64,000 nt of DNA from the NCBI RefSeq assembly GCF_000482745.1, contig NZ_AXWQ01000005.1, positions 398,169 through 462,168 on the forward strand, in the 5' to 3' direction. The notes under the pieces were generated by a model that had not been told where the DNA came from, did no database searches, and was given only the letters and a program-made list of their open reading frames with translations. The position numbers and the translations under genes are program-made. This stretch comes from Oleidesulfovibrio alaskensis DSM 16109. Lineage in GTDB: Bacteria > Desulfobacterota > Desulfovibrionia > Desulfovibrionales > Desulfovibrionaceae. Shown in pieces: positions 8,523 through 17,188 of this stretch (the stretch's first letter is position 1; every line of letters starts with the position of its first letter).

Positions 8523-9950
8523 GTGAAGTCCCCCTACCGCAGCCTGTTCATCCACAACAGTCTAGACGGCCTGCGCGAAGGGCTGAGCCATTTTTCCGGC
8601 CCCAGCCGTGTCGCCCTGCTGCTTGCTCTTGCCCCCGGTGACCCGCTGCATGTCATTGATCCGCAGCAGCTTCTTAACGGACACGAACCACGGCTGGAAG
8701 AGCTCTACTGTTCCACAGCCGGATGGAAAACCCCGCATCCGGCCCTTGCATGCCTGCGCAGCGGAGACATCATACCCGCGCCGGATCCGGGCCTTACCGG
8801 CCTGCTGGCGTTCGGCGGGCAAAGCAGTTCGGCGTTTTTTCAGATGTGGTTTACCGAACAGCATCCGGACCTGTGCTCTCCGGGGCCGACCCTGCGCTGG
8901 CTTGAACATGCCGCGGGGCAGCTGGCGCAGGATACTGCCATTTCCGGCACACTGCGCAATTCCACCTCGGCGTTTGTACTGCAAAGCTACGCTTTTCATG
9001 CCGTACGCGATTATATTGTGGACCAGCGCAACTACACGCTGGGCCCCGACACCCAGCTGCGCGTCTACCCCACACTGGACGCCATACTGGGCATTTCATG
9101 CACGCGGGAGGAAGGAGCATGGCCCTGCGGACGGCTGGCGTTTGTGGAACCTTCCATGCTGTGCCGCATGAGCTTCATGGCAGGTTTTCCACGCATGGAG
9201 CAGCCTGTGCTGCGCAACCTGCGCCACTGCCGCAAGTTTCTTCAGGCTGTGGAATGCGCGCCCCGCACACTGATTTCAGACGGGCGCTCCATTGTGGGCA
9301 TCAGCTGCGATGCCCTGCCGCCGGGTACCATCATTGCCGATTATCAGGGCAGGCACGGCTTTCTGCTGCTGGACGACGAAGTGATATGCAGTTTTGAAGA
9401 GGGAGTGTTCCACTCCACCAACCGGCGGGCCAATCTGGTGCAGTTTGAAGAGGCCCTGCTGGAAAGCGGGCTGACTGAAGACCACCAGCTCAATCTTATG
9501 CGCATTGTATCGCACATCGTACGTCACGCCCGCGAACGCAAACACGGCTGCACTCTGGCCGTTGACCTGCGCGCCATTCCGCGCAATCTGGCCGGGCAGA
9601 CCCTGCAAACCCCGCTTGATCTGCGCTGCGAAGACCACCTGCGGCTGGCCACATCGCTTTCTAAAATCGACGGGGCTCTGCACATCTCCGGCACCGGCGA
9701 ACTGCATAATTTCGCCTGCTTGCTGGACGGCAGAACCGTGCCCGGCGAAAACAGGGCCAGAGGAGCACGCTTCAACTCGGCATTGCGTTTTACCGCCGCA
9801 AATGATGATATGATTGTCATTGTTGTTTCATCCGACAGGCCCGTATCCATAATCCAGCGCGGCATAGAGCTTACCGCCCGCTGCGAATGGAGCCCCCTGC
9901 CGGGCTTTGCCCCGCAGCCGCCCGTGCTGGAAGACTGGCTGCGCGGCTGA
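8523..9950 (+). CDS. DisA_N (diadenylate cyclase-like) domain protein
   Basis: 475 aa. The C-terminal 120 residues match the DisA_N/DAC fold: DGALHISGTG (the DGA nucleotide motif, about residue 383), then RGARFNSALRF with its Arg exactly 33 residues downstream as in DisA, then IVIVVSSDRPVSII. The usual GTRHR is GARFN here and the usual SEE is SSD, so c-di-AMP synthesis is possible but not assured. The N-terminal 370 residues carry no helix-hairpin-helix (absent from the sequence as read) and are probably a sensor region. The GTG start is set by AAGGAG six bases upstream. The gene forms a pair with the preceding RuvC-fold gene. Family assignment is fairly good; activity is uncertain. Confidence 0.65.
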   Translation: MKSPYRSLFIHNSLDGLREGLSHFSGPSRVALLLALAPGDPLHVIDPQQLLNGHEPRLEELYCSTAGWKTPHPALACLRSGDIIPAPDPGLTGLLAFGGQSSSAFFQMWFTEQHPDLCSPGPTLRWLEHAAGQLAQDTAISGTLRNSTSAFVLQSYAFHAVRDYIVDQRNYTLGPDTQLRVYPTLDAILGISCTREEGAWPCGRLAFVEPSMLCRMSFMAGFPRMEQPVLRNLRHCRKFLQAVECAPRTLISDGRSIVGISCDALPPGTIIADYQGRHGFLLLDDEVICSFEEGVFHSTNRRANLVQFEEALLESGLTEDHQLNLMRIVSHIVRHARERKHGCTLAVDLRAIPRNLAGQTLQTPLDLRCEDHLRLATSLSKIDGALHISGTGELHNFACLLDGRTVPGENRARGARFNSALRFTAANDDMIVIVVSSDRPVSIIQRGIELTARCEWSPLPGFAPQPPVLEDWLRG

Positions 9951-9982
9951 CTGAAAACTGACGGACGCAGACCGGAGGCAAT

Positions 9983-10450
9983 ATGCGTTACTGGCTGATG
10001 AAAAGTGAACCGGAGTGTTTTTCACTGGAAGATTTGGTGAACGCTCCGGAGCAGACCACCCCGTGGGACGGAGTACGCAACTATCAGGCCCGCAATTTCA
10101 TGCGGGACGAAATGCGCCCGGGTGACAAGGTGCTTTTTTACCACAGCGGAAAAAACCCCGCCATTGCAGGGCTGGCAGAAGTATCGCGCGAAGCCTACCC
10201 CGACCATACGGCGTGGGATCCCGAAAACAACCATTTTGACCCGCGCTCCACGCCGGAAGCGCCCCGCTGGTTCATGGTGGATGTGAAATACATCCGCACT
10301 TTTTCCAGTCCGCTGCCTCTGGCTTATCTGAAAACCGTACCCGAGCTGCAGGACATGGCGCTGCTGCGCAAGGGCAACAGGCTGTCCGTACAGCCCGTAA
10401 CTGAAAACGAATTCAACGTCATCATGACGCTGGCGGAGATGAAGGCATGA
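9983..10450 (+). CDS. EVE domain protein
   Basis: 155 aa, the size of a stand-alone EVE domain. Diagnostic segments are [16 protein letters not shown] at the N terminus, [15 protein letters not shown] near residue 28, [21 protein letters not shown] near residue 47 and the D..W...E..HFDP stretch. EVE belongs to the PUA-like superfamily and family members bind modified bases in nucleic acid; bacterial single-domain members have no settled function. A GGAGG-like site (CGGAGGCAAT) precedes the ATG. The last bases overlap the start of slyX (ATGA overlap), so translation of the two is coupled. Confidence 0.9.
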
Positions 10451-10668
10451 CAAAAACGCTTGAAGACCGCATTATCAAGCTGGAAGAAACGGTATATTTT
10501 CAGGAAAAAACCATAAGCGAACTGAATGATGCGCTGACGCAGCAGCAGTTGCAGCTGGACGAAATGCACAAGCTGCAGCAGGCCGTGGAAATCAAACTGC
10601 GCCAGATGGCCCCGCTGCTGCGCGATGCGGACGCAGGCGATGACGGCCCGCCCCCCCACTATCTGTAA
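10447..10668 (+). CDS. slyX: SlyX family protein
   Basis: 73 aa. A short coiled coil throughout residues 1-55 with the family pattern [21 protein letters not shown] and the conserved C-terminal PPPHYL. The biochemical function of SlyX is not known. The start codon overlaps the EVE gene stop by four bases. The length is the family's usual one. Confidence 0.9.
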
Positions 10669-10680
10669 CGCGGCAGCCGG

Positions 10681-11145
10681 TCAGTAGTCGTGGCCGTGCT
10701 CTTCAAAACTGCGCAGCGGCGGCGGACAGGTACCGGCTTCCAGCGGCAGACCGGCAGCCACCCATGCCTGCACACCGCCCGCAAAACGGTACACGGCCGG
10801 AAAACCCGTTATCACCGCCGCGCGTGCTGCCACATCGCTGCGGCGGCACGAAGGCCCTTCGGTATAAAAAACCACGGGTCTGCACTCTGCCGTGCACAGC
10901 AGCTTGCGCAGCTTCCATCTGTGCTGCAGGCGGGCACGCCATGTCATGGGCAGCGGAAAACACACAGCAGAGGGCAAGTGGCCCTGCCGGTACAATAAAG
11001 CATCGCGCACATCCACAAACAGCGCTTCGCCGCCCAGCAACATGCCATGCGCCGACTGTGCATCCACCAGCCTGTAGCCGCCCATTTCCGCCGCGGCAGT
11101 CTGCCTGTGCGGAAAATGTCCTCCTTCTGCCGGTTCTTCCTGCAT
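10681..11145 (-). CDS. Rhodanese-like domain protein
   Basis: 154 aa, one rhodanese domain. It starts with a helix/strand ending MLLGGEALFVDVRDALLYRQGHLPSAV (the VDVR..GHIPGA pattern). The active-site region is VVFYTEGPSCRRSDVAAR. In the FYC-type subgroup the loop reads FYC..GPxCxxS; here the first Cys position is Thr and only the second Cys is kept, so sulfurtransferase activity is uncertain. GGAGG six bases before ATG 11145 sets the start; longer frames lack a ribosome site. The gene converges on the EVE-slyX pair with 12 bases between stops. Confidence 0.75.
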   Translation of the reverse strand: MQEEPAEGGHFPHRQTAAAEMGGYRLVDAQSAHGMLLGGEALFVDVRDALLYRQGHLPSAVCFPLPMTWRARLQHRWKLRKLLCTAECRPVVFYTEGPSCRRSDVAARAAVITGFPAVYRFAGGVQAWVAAGLPLEAGTCPPPLRSFEEHGHDY

Positions 11146-11209
11146 GATGCACCTCCATGCATTCATAACAGTACAGGCCCTGTTATATGTCAATGCGCTG
11201 CGCCTGCCC

Positions 11210-11244
11210 CAAAAAATAAAACGCCGCGGCACACAGCCGCGGCG
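11210..11244 (-). terminator. Terminator of the 11278-11583 gene
   Basis: A perfect 9-10 bp GC-rich stem (ACGCCGCGGC with its complement, 11221-11245). On the minus strand it runs into TTTTATTTTTT. Confidence 0.9.
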
Positions 11245-11277
11245 TTATCACTGTATATGCTACAGAAGCTTAAGGTA

Positions 11278-11583
11278 TCAGGCGGCCTGTTCGTCGTCGC
11301 TGACCAGCAGAGCCAGCGGCATGAACGGTCCCAGCGGGATAAGATCGTATTCAAGCAGACCGTCACGGACCATGGGCAGCGTATCCACAATTTTTCTGGC
11401 CTCTTCCATGGAAGGCACCTCCAGCATCATCACCGTGCCGGAACGGTCTTCCCTGAAATAAATTTCCCGGACCACATCTGCGAGATACATCTTGATGGTC
11501 TGATGAACTTCTTTCATGAACAGTTCACGGACCCGTTCCGGCGTGGCATCCGGAGACACCTTGTCTATAGCCAATACCTTCAT
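11278..11583 (-). CDS. Small alpha/beta protein, possibly dimeric ferredoxin-like barrel
   Basis: 101 aa. It reads MKVLAIDKVSPDATPERV, then a helix, then DRSGTVMMLEVPSMEEARKIVDTLPMVRDGLLEYDLIPLGPF. The strand-helix-strand order and the phrase 'EEARKIVDTLPMV..GLLEYDLIPLGP' resemble YCII/muconolactone-isomerase-like dimeric alpha-beta barrels. No catalytic residue can be named. The start follows AAAGGAGTGACGC. It is a single gene with its own terminator. Function unknown. Confidence 0.6.
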   Translation of the reverse strand: MKVLAIDKVSPDATPERVRELFMKEVHQTIKMYLADVVREIYFREDRSGTVMMLEVPSMEEARKIVDTLPMVRDGLLEYDLIPLGPFMPLALLVSDDEQAA

Positions 11584-11686
11584 GCGTCACTCCTTTATGG
11601 TGCGGGCGGGCAACTGCACGCCTCTGCATGGCAGGTATATGTTTTTACGCCGTTATTCAAGCCGCAGCACAGGCTGTGCGGATAAT

Positions 11687-12196
11687 CTACCACCGGTTGC
11701 GACGTACTTTGGCTGCATCAAAGCGGCCACCGGGAGCAGGTGTTTTTGCCGCGTGTCCCGCAACAACAAGTGCCAGCGGCACAACATGTTCGGGCAGGCC
11801 GAACATGGCACTGAACTGACGCACGCGCTCCTGCTCAGGATAAATTCCTGTCCAGACCGCCCCCAGACCGGCGTCCACCGCTGCCAGCAACATATTCTGC
11901 ACTGCCGCGGCGCAGTCCTGCACCCAGAATCCGGGGTATTTTTCTGCAGAAAGATCACCGCACACCAGCACGGCCAGCGGCGCCGATGCTGCCATGGCCG
12001 CATAGGGGTGAATGGCGGGCACTGCGGCCAGCGTATCTTTGTCGTCCACCACGATAAAACGCCACGGCTGTGCATTGCCTGCGCTGGGCGCAGCCATGGC
12101 GGCTTCCAGCAGCGCCGCCAGCTGCTCTTCAGTCACGGGTTCCTCCGTAAACTTGCGCACACTGCGGCGCATACGTACAACATCTTTAAATTCCAT
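11687..12196 (-). CDS. Nitroreductase family protein
   Basis: 169 aa, FMN-dependent nitroreductase fold. The N-terminal FMN phosphate-binding motif RRSVRKF (about residue 10), then AAMAAPSAGNAQPWRFIVV (about 36), and the C-terminal GLGAVWTGIYP (about 115) fit the short single-domain subgroup. Family members reduce nitro compounds, quinones or flavins using NAD(P)H. The start is fixed by AAGGAG eight bases before the ATG; a longer frame has no homology at its N terminus. It is divergent from the HxlR-type regulator, a common arrangement that suggests direct control by it. Confidence 0.9.
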   Translation of the reverse strand: MEFKDVVRMRRSVRKFTEEPVTEEQLAALLEAAMAAPSAGNAQPWRFIVVDDKDTLAAVPAIHPYAAMAASAPLAVLVCGDLSAEKYPGFWVQDCAAAVQNMLLAAVDAGLGAVWTGIYPEQERVRQFSAMFGLPEHVVPLALVVAGHAAKTPAPGGRFDAAKVRRNRW

Positions 12197-12387
12197 ATCA
12201 TTCTCCTTAAAAAAGCAGACTACAGCAACCGGCTGCCGCTGTATCGCACACATATGCACAGATACTAACACAACACAGGTCTTTTGTGCAGGTACATACC
12301 CTCAGGGAACCATGCAGGCTTTCAAGCGCCCTGCAGTCTTGCGCGAAACCTTTTTTGCCGGTAGTGGAAAAAAAAACGGAGGACGAT

Positions 12388-12780
12388 ATGAGCGGGTGCG
12401 GACTTAAACACTGTGCAGGCAGAACCTATTACTGCTCCGTAGAGCTGACCATCCAGCTGATCGGGGGCAAATGGAAACCTATCATTCTGTATCATCTGGG
12501 CACGCGGGGCACGCACAGATTCGGCGAACTGCGGCGCACCATTCCCAATATCACGCAGAAAATGCTTACCCAGCAACTGCGCGAACTGGAAAAAGACGGA
12601 ATAATCGAACGTAAAGTCTATCCGGAAGTGCCTCCCAAGGTGGAGTATTCACTTTCCACAACGGGGCACAGCCTGATGCCCATTCTCAAGCAGCTGTGTC
12701 AGTGGGGCAAGGATTACGAAAAGCATTTCGGTGCGGACAGTCCCGCCGCAGAGCAAAACGGCAGCTCCAGCGCGGCCTGA
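12388..12780 (+). CDS. HxlR family transcriptional regulator
   Basis: 130 aa winged-helix regulator. The HxlR signature is clear: CSVELTIQLIGGKWKPIILYHL, then RFGELRRTIPNITQKMLTQQLRELEKDGIIER and the wing VEYSLSTTGHSL. An N-terminal CxxxHC cluster (CGLKHCAGRTYYC) holds several cysteines that could make it redox- or electrophile-responsive, as known for some relatives; that is inference. The start follows CGGAGGA. It is divergent from the nitroreductase across 191 bases, so the nitroreductase is its probable target. No convincing operator palindrome was found by eye. Confidence 0.9.
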   Translation: MSGCGLKHCAGRTYYCSVELTIQLIGGKWKPIILYHLGTRGTHRFGELRRTIPNITQKMLTQQLRELEKDGIIERKVYPEVPPKVEYSLSTTGHSLMPILKQLCQWGKDYEKHFGADSPAAEQNGSSSAA

Positions 12781-12853
12781 CCGGCGCGGCAGCACCGGCA
12801 CAATCTGACCGGCACAATCTGACTGGCGCGGCATGACGGCAATAATGGCTGGT

Positions 12854-15568
12854 TCAGACGGCTTCCGCCGGTTCTCTGCCGTTCAGCAACAGTTCCGCAG
12901 CGGCCACCGGCAGCGGTTTATGAAAATAAAACCCCTGAACGTAGGAGCAGCCGAGATTACGCAGCATCTCCAGCTGTCTGCTGTTTTCCACGCCTTCCGC
13001 CACGGTATTCAACTGCAGGCTGTTGGCCAGCACGATAATACTGCGCACTATTTCAAGGCATCCGGCCTGTTCTTCCATGGCGCTCACAAACATTCTGTCC
13101 ACCTTCAGGGTATCCACAGGCAGCTTCTGCAGATACGCCAGTGAAGAATATCCCGTGCCGAAATCGTCGATAGCCAGCTGCACACCGATCTGCTTCAGCC
13201 GGTGCATCATGGCCAGAGCCGTTTCCGCGTTTGACATGATGGTGGATTCTGTAATTTCCAGCTTGAGCTGACGGGGGTCGAGACCCGAATCCTGCAATAT
13301 ACCGCTTACACAGGTCACAAGGTCGGGCTGAGAAAACTGCCGCGCAGAAAGGTTCACCGCCAGAAACAGTTCTTCGCAGCCGGGGTAGCGCCTGCACCAG
13401 CGGGCCATTTCGCAGCATGATTTGCGCAGCGCGCTCAGCCCGATATCCACAATAAGACCGCTTTCCTCGGCCAGCGGAATAAAATGATCCGGTCCTATGA
13501 TACCTTTATCGGGATGCCGCCAGCGGATCAGTGCCTCGAATCCGGTCAGAGTTCCGTCATCGGAACGCTGCACCGGCTGGTATTCCATAAAAAATTCATC
13601 GCGCTGCAGCCCCGAACGCATATCGTTTTCCAGAGTCATCACGCTGGCAGCGGCGGCAAGCATCTTGGGCCGGAAGACTTTCAGCTTGTCACGGCCCGCA
13701 GCCTTGGCGCGGTACATGGCAATATTGGCATTGCGCACAGCAGCCTGAGCGCCGACGCTGTCGCCGCCGTACTCAAAAATCATTCCGATACTGCATGTTA
13801 TGCGCATTTCATGGCCTTCAAGAAGCAAAGGCTCCTTGAAACGCTTTTTGATCAGCCGCGCCATGCGCACAGCTTCACGCGGACCGGGCAACTCTTCCAG
13901 CACAATGACAAACTCGTCACCGCCGAAACGGGCCACAGTATCACAGGGCCGGACCGACGCCACCAGACGTTCGGCCATTTCAGCCAGCACCATATCGCCC
14001 TGTTCGTGCCCCAGACTGTCGTTGATAATCTTGAAGCGGTCGATATCAAGAAAAAGGACGGCAAACCCTACCTCCGGTCTGGGAGCCGTACGCACCATGG
14101 CTTTGCGGATGCGCGCCAGACACAGCGATCTGTTGGCAACCCCTGTCAGCTCATCATGCTGCGATTTGTAATCCAGCTCCTTTTCCATCAGCTTGCTTTC
14201 CGTCACGTCACGCACGGAAGAACGCACCCCCTGACAGATTCCGTCCGATGTCCATATTTCACGGGCAACGACAGAAACCCAGCGTACTTTGCCCGTCCGG
14301 TGTAACAGACGGTACTCCAGCGATTCGCCTTCCAGCATACCGGGCGCACTCATGTGCATTCTGAAAGCCGGCAGGTCTTCGCGGTGCACCACTCGTTCCA
14401 GCAGTCCGGCATCAGCCATAAAATCGGCAGCAGGATATCCCGTAATGCGTTCGCAGGAAGGAGAAACATACAAAAGCTTTCCTTCCGCGTCATGCCACAG
14501 CTCAATGTCGTAGGCTGTGTCGGCCAGCTGCCGGTACAGTTCGGCAGACCGACGCAACGCCCGTGTGCGCTGTTCACGCAGAAACCACAGCGCCATCAGG
14601 GCAAAAAACAAAAACGCCGTAACCGCCAGCAATCCCTGCTGACGGTTCAGGGCGTACATGTCGGCGTTGATGTCCTGCACGGCGGCGGCCAGTCCCACTA
14701 CAAGCCGGTGCGGTGGCAGTTCCACAGTGTTCCATGCCACCATTTTACGCACCGTTCCCCCGCTGCGACGGGTAGCGTATTCATAGCCGCCCGCGCCGGA
14801 AGGCTCCTGCACCATGCGGGAATCAAGCTGTTCCAGCGCGGGAAAACCGGCATGCATACCGTCAAACACATTGCGGCCCGCCACAGGAGAACCGGCATGA
14901 AAAAGGACCGTACCCCGTTCATCCAGCACAAAACCCGAACCGCTGTCCCCTATGCCCAGCTGCCCCGCATAGCGCAACGCCAGTCCGTGCATGTCAAAAA
15001 CAGCCACCACAGGAGCCTGCGCCGCATCCGCTGTGCATACCTGCACGGCAACCACAGACTTGTGCTCTACAAACACAGGGGCAAACCACCAGCCGTCGGG
15101 CGGCGGGCACCGGACAGGATGCAGCACCGCCTGCCGAAGCCACAGACGTGCCTGACCGCGCAATGCGGCGGAAGCCTGAGGCCGGATAACGAATATACCG
15201 GCATCGGCGCCGGTCTGCGTGCCGAAACACACAGCCACAAGTGAAGGGTGTTTGTCGAAAAGATGACTGAGAGAGCCGGAAGGAGCAGTGAACAGCGCCT
15301 CATCCGGCACAGGGGCGGGAGGCCGGGCAATGCGCAGATGGCCGGCAACTGAAGAAAAATATCCCTGCATGGCCTGTGCGGACAGCAGGGTCATACGCAG
15401 TTGCTGGCGCGAAAAAAGGCCCTCGTGGCGTTGCAGTGCCTGCGTGGCCACCCGATGTGAAACCACCACGGCAATGGCCATGACCACGCATGAAGCGGCT
15501 GCAAACCACAACGCGAAACGCGGCAATGACTTTCTGGAAAAGCCGGAATGCGATGCGTCAAAGAACAA
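12854..15568 (-). CDS. Membrane GGDEF/EAL protein with PAS domain
   Basis: 904 aa. Order: transmembrane helix near residue 20, periplasmic sensor of about 270 residues with Cache-like features (GFVLDERGTVLFHAG), second transmembrane helix near residue 315, PAS/PAC (about 345-460), GGDEF domain with intact RFGGDEF, and EAL domain with GFEALIRW, plus downstream ELEITES-like KLEITESTI, DDFGTGYSS and AEGVE motifs. Both cyclic-di-GMP synthesis and hydrolysis motifs look complete, so the net activity cannot be told. The start codon is TTG, supported by AAGGAGG six bases upstream. Acts at the inner membrane. Monocistronic as far as can be seen. Confidence 0.93.
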   Translation of the reverse strand: MFFDASHSGFSRKSLPRFALWFAAASCVVMAIAVVVSHRVATQALQRHEGLFSRQQLRMTLLSAQAMQGYFSSVAGHLRIARPPAPVPDEALFTAPSGSLSHLFDKHPSLVAVCFGTQTGADAGIFVIRPQASAALRGQARLWLRQAVLHPVRCPPPDGWWFAPVFVEHKSVVAVQVCTADAAQAPVVAVFDMHGLALRYAGQLGIGDSGSGFVLDERGTVLFHAGSPVAGRNVFDGMHAGFPALEQLDSRMVQEPSGAGGYEYATRRSGGTVRKMVAWNTVELPPHRLVVGLAAAVQDINADMYALNRQQGLLAVTAFLFFALMALWFLREQRTRALRRSAELYRQLADTAYDIELWHDAEGKLLYVSPSCERITGYPAADFMADAGLLERVVHREDLPAFRMHMSAPGMLEGESLEYRLLHRTGKVRWVSVVAREIWTSDGICQGVRSSVRDVTESKLMEKELDYKSQHDELTGVANRSLCLARIRKAMVRTAPRPEVGFAVLFLDIDRFKIINDSLGHEQGDMVLAEMAERLVASVRPCDTVARFGGDEFVIVLEELPGPREAVRMARLIKKRFKEPLLLEGHEMRITCSIGMIFEYGGDSVGAQAAVRNANIAMYRAKAAGRDKLKVFRPKMLAAAASVMTLENDMRSGLQRDEFFMEYQPVQRSDDGTLTGFEALIRWRHPDKGIIGPDHFIPLAEESGLIVDIGLSALRKSCCEMARWCRRYPGCEELFLAVNLSARQFSQPDLVTCVSGILQDSGLDPRQLKLEITESTIMSNAETALAMMHRLKQIGVQLAIDDFGTGYSSLAYLQKLPVDTLKVDRMFVSAMEEQAGCLEIVRSIIVLANSLQLNTVAEGVENSRQLEMLRNLGCSYVQGFYFHKPLPVAAAELLLNGREPAEAV

Positions 15569-15660
15569 GGCCGTCCTCCTTCCGGAGTCAGCCTACTGGA
15601 TGTAATAATAAATGCAACATAATATTATATACGACCCGATACAAAACACCTCGCTGCCGG

Positions 15661-16563
15661 CTACTCCTGTTGAACGGCCCGTCTGCGGCGTTTCCACAGA
15701 GACTCGCCGCTATATATGGCCACAGCCAGCCAGATAAAGCAGAATGATATAAGTCGTCCTGCTGAAAAAGGCTCGTCAAACACAAACACGCCCAGCATAA
15801 AAGCGATTGTGGGAGCGATGTACTGCAATATTCCCACGGTTCCCAGATGCATTCTGCGCGCGGCAAAAGCGAACAGCAGCAAAGGAACAGACGTACAGAC
15901 CCCCGCACCGGCCAGCAGCAACGAAACAGCAGTTCCCGCATGGCCGAAGGCACCACCGTTGCCGTCAAGCCATACCAGATACACAAGCACGACCGGCGTC
16001 AGGACGGCTGTCTCAAAAAACAGTCCGGGCACAGATTCCACATTGGCCGTTTTGCGCAGCAGCCCGTACACGCTGAACGAACCGGCAAGCACCAGCGCCA
16101 CCCACGGCAGACGCCCCAGCATGGTCAGCTGGACGGCAACCCCCGCAGCAGCCAGAACCAGTGCGGCCTTCTGGCCTTTTGACAGTTGTTCGCCCAGCAG
16201 CACACAGCCCATCAGCACATTAAGCAGCGGGGTGATGTAATAGCCCAGGCTTGTTTCCAGCACTCTGCCGTTGTTAACCGCCCAGATGTACAAAAACCAG
16301 TTTCCGCCCACCAGTACACCGGCAACAGCCATGACAGCCATGTTGCGCACCGAAGAAACAGCCCGCCGCAGCTCGTCCCACCGGCGGGTGACCTGCATGA
16401 GCACAGCCACAAACACCAGTGACCAGACTATGCGGTGTCCCAGCACTTCAAGCGGAGGCACGCTGTGCAGCATTTTCCAGTACAGCGGCAAAAGTCCCCA
16501 GAGCACAAAAGCGCCGACAGCCGCCAGACCGCCGGCAACCGGATTCTTTCCGGAATCAAACAT
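15661..16563 (-). CDS. rarD: RarD-type EamA permease
   Basis: 300 aa with ten predicted hydrophobic segments (two EamA repeats). The RarD motifs FVLWGLLPLYWK, EVLGHRIVWSL, NWFLYIWAVNNGRVLETSLGYYITPL and GILQYIAPT are all present. RarD proteins are drug/metabolite-superfamily permeases whose substrate is unsettled. The start follows CGGAGATATTTTC. It lies just downstream of the SLOG-like gene on the same strand but is separated from it by a terminator. Confidence 0.92.
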   Translation of the reverse strand: MFDSGKNPVAGGLAAVGAFVLWGLLPLYWKMLHSVPPLEVLGHRIVWSLVFVAVLMQVTRRWDELRRAVSSVRNMAVMAVAGVLVGGNWFLYIWAVNNGRVLETSLGYYITPLLNVLMGCVLLGEQLSKGQKAALVLAAAGVAVQLTMLGRLPWVALVLAGSFSVYGLLRKTANVESVPGLFFETAVLTPVVLVYLVWLDGNGGAFGHAGTAVSLLLAGAGVCTSVPLLLFAFAARRMHLGTVGILQYIAPTIAFMLGVFVFDEPFSAGRLISFCFIWLAVAIYSGESLWKRRRRAVQQE

Positions 16564-16583
16564 GAAAATATCTCCGCATGCGC

Positions 16584-16616
16584 AAAAAAAAAAAGCCGGA
16601 ACCCGCAGGTTCCGGC
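16584..16616 (-). terminator. Terminator between the SLOG-like gene and rarD
   Basis: A perfect 9-bp stem GCCGGAACC/GGTTCCGGC with a 4-base loop (16595-16616), followed on the minus strand by eleven T residues. Confidence 0.92.
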
Positions 16617-16633
16617 CCGTGTGAAACCGGTCG

Positions 16634-17188
16634 TCAGCGAGAAAAACTGCGTTCGAACAAAGCCTTGATCGCCGCTTCTCCGTCAGCCTGCATAAAGCGG
16701 GTACCCGTGGCGGTGAAATGTCTGTGCGTTATCACCGGATTTTCCACCGGCTGCCACTGGGCTTTGTCCCAGCGGTACCAGCTGCCTCTGTCCTGATCAA
16801 AGACAAACAGCGGCTTGTTGCATATCTTGGCAAATTCCGCACCCCAGCCGGTGCCGCCTTTGACGGTGTGGTCATCCATAATGGTACCCACTACAAAAAC
16901 CTCGTGTCCGCTGCTCACCTGCCAGCAGATGGACTGTAGCACCTTGCGGAACAGGGGGGCACTGGTATAGCTGCGGTTCATCAGGCGGGAGACATAGGTA
17001 AGGCTCACATCCTTCAGCGCCAGTTCTTCACTGGTCAGCACCCGCACGCCGCGGCTGCGTTCGGCCTGATGGCCTTCAAAGCTGTAGTTGACCTCTTGAA
17101 GGCCGAACTCTTCAGCAAGCCTGCCGAAAACAGCCTCGGCACCACGTGCACCGCCGCTGTAAAGAATGCATTCCTTCGGATCAAGCAT
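16634..17188 (-). CDS. Putative SLOG-superfamily nucleotide-binding protein
   Basis: 184 aa. The N terminus ECILYSGGARGAEAVFGRLAEEFG has the strand-GG(A)xGAE-helix pattern of SLOG/LOG Rossmann-like folds (relatives of DprA, YpsA and lysine decarboxylase-like LOG). A second Gly-rich turn KGGTGWGAEFAK is followed by the strand PLFVFDQDRGSWYRW. In this superfamily such proteins bind nucleotide derivatives. No partner gene sits next to it. GGAGG five bases before ATG 17188 fixes the start; a longer upstream frame is unsupported. Function unknown. Confidence 0.55.
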   Translation of the reverse strand: MLDPKECILYSGGARGAEAVFGRLAEEFGLQEVNYSFEGHQAERSRGVRVLTSEELALKDVSLTYVSRLMNRSYTSAPLFRKVLQSICWQVSSGHEVFVVGTIMDDHTVKGGTGWGAEFAKICNKPLFVFDQDRGSWYRWDKAQWQPVENPVITHRHFTATGTRFMQADGEAAIKALFERSFSR

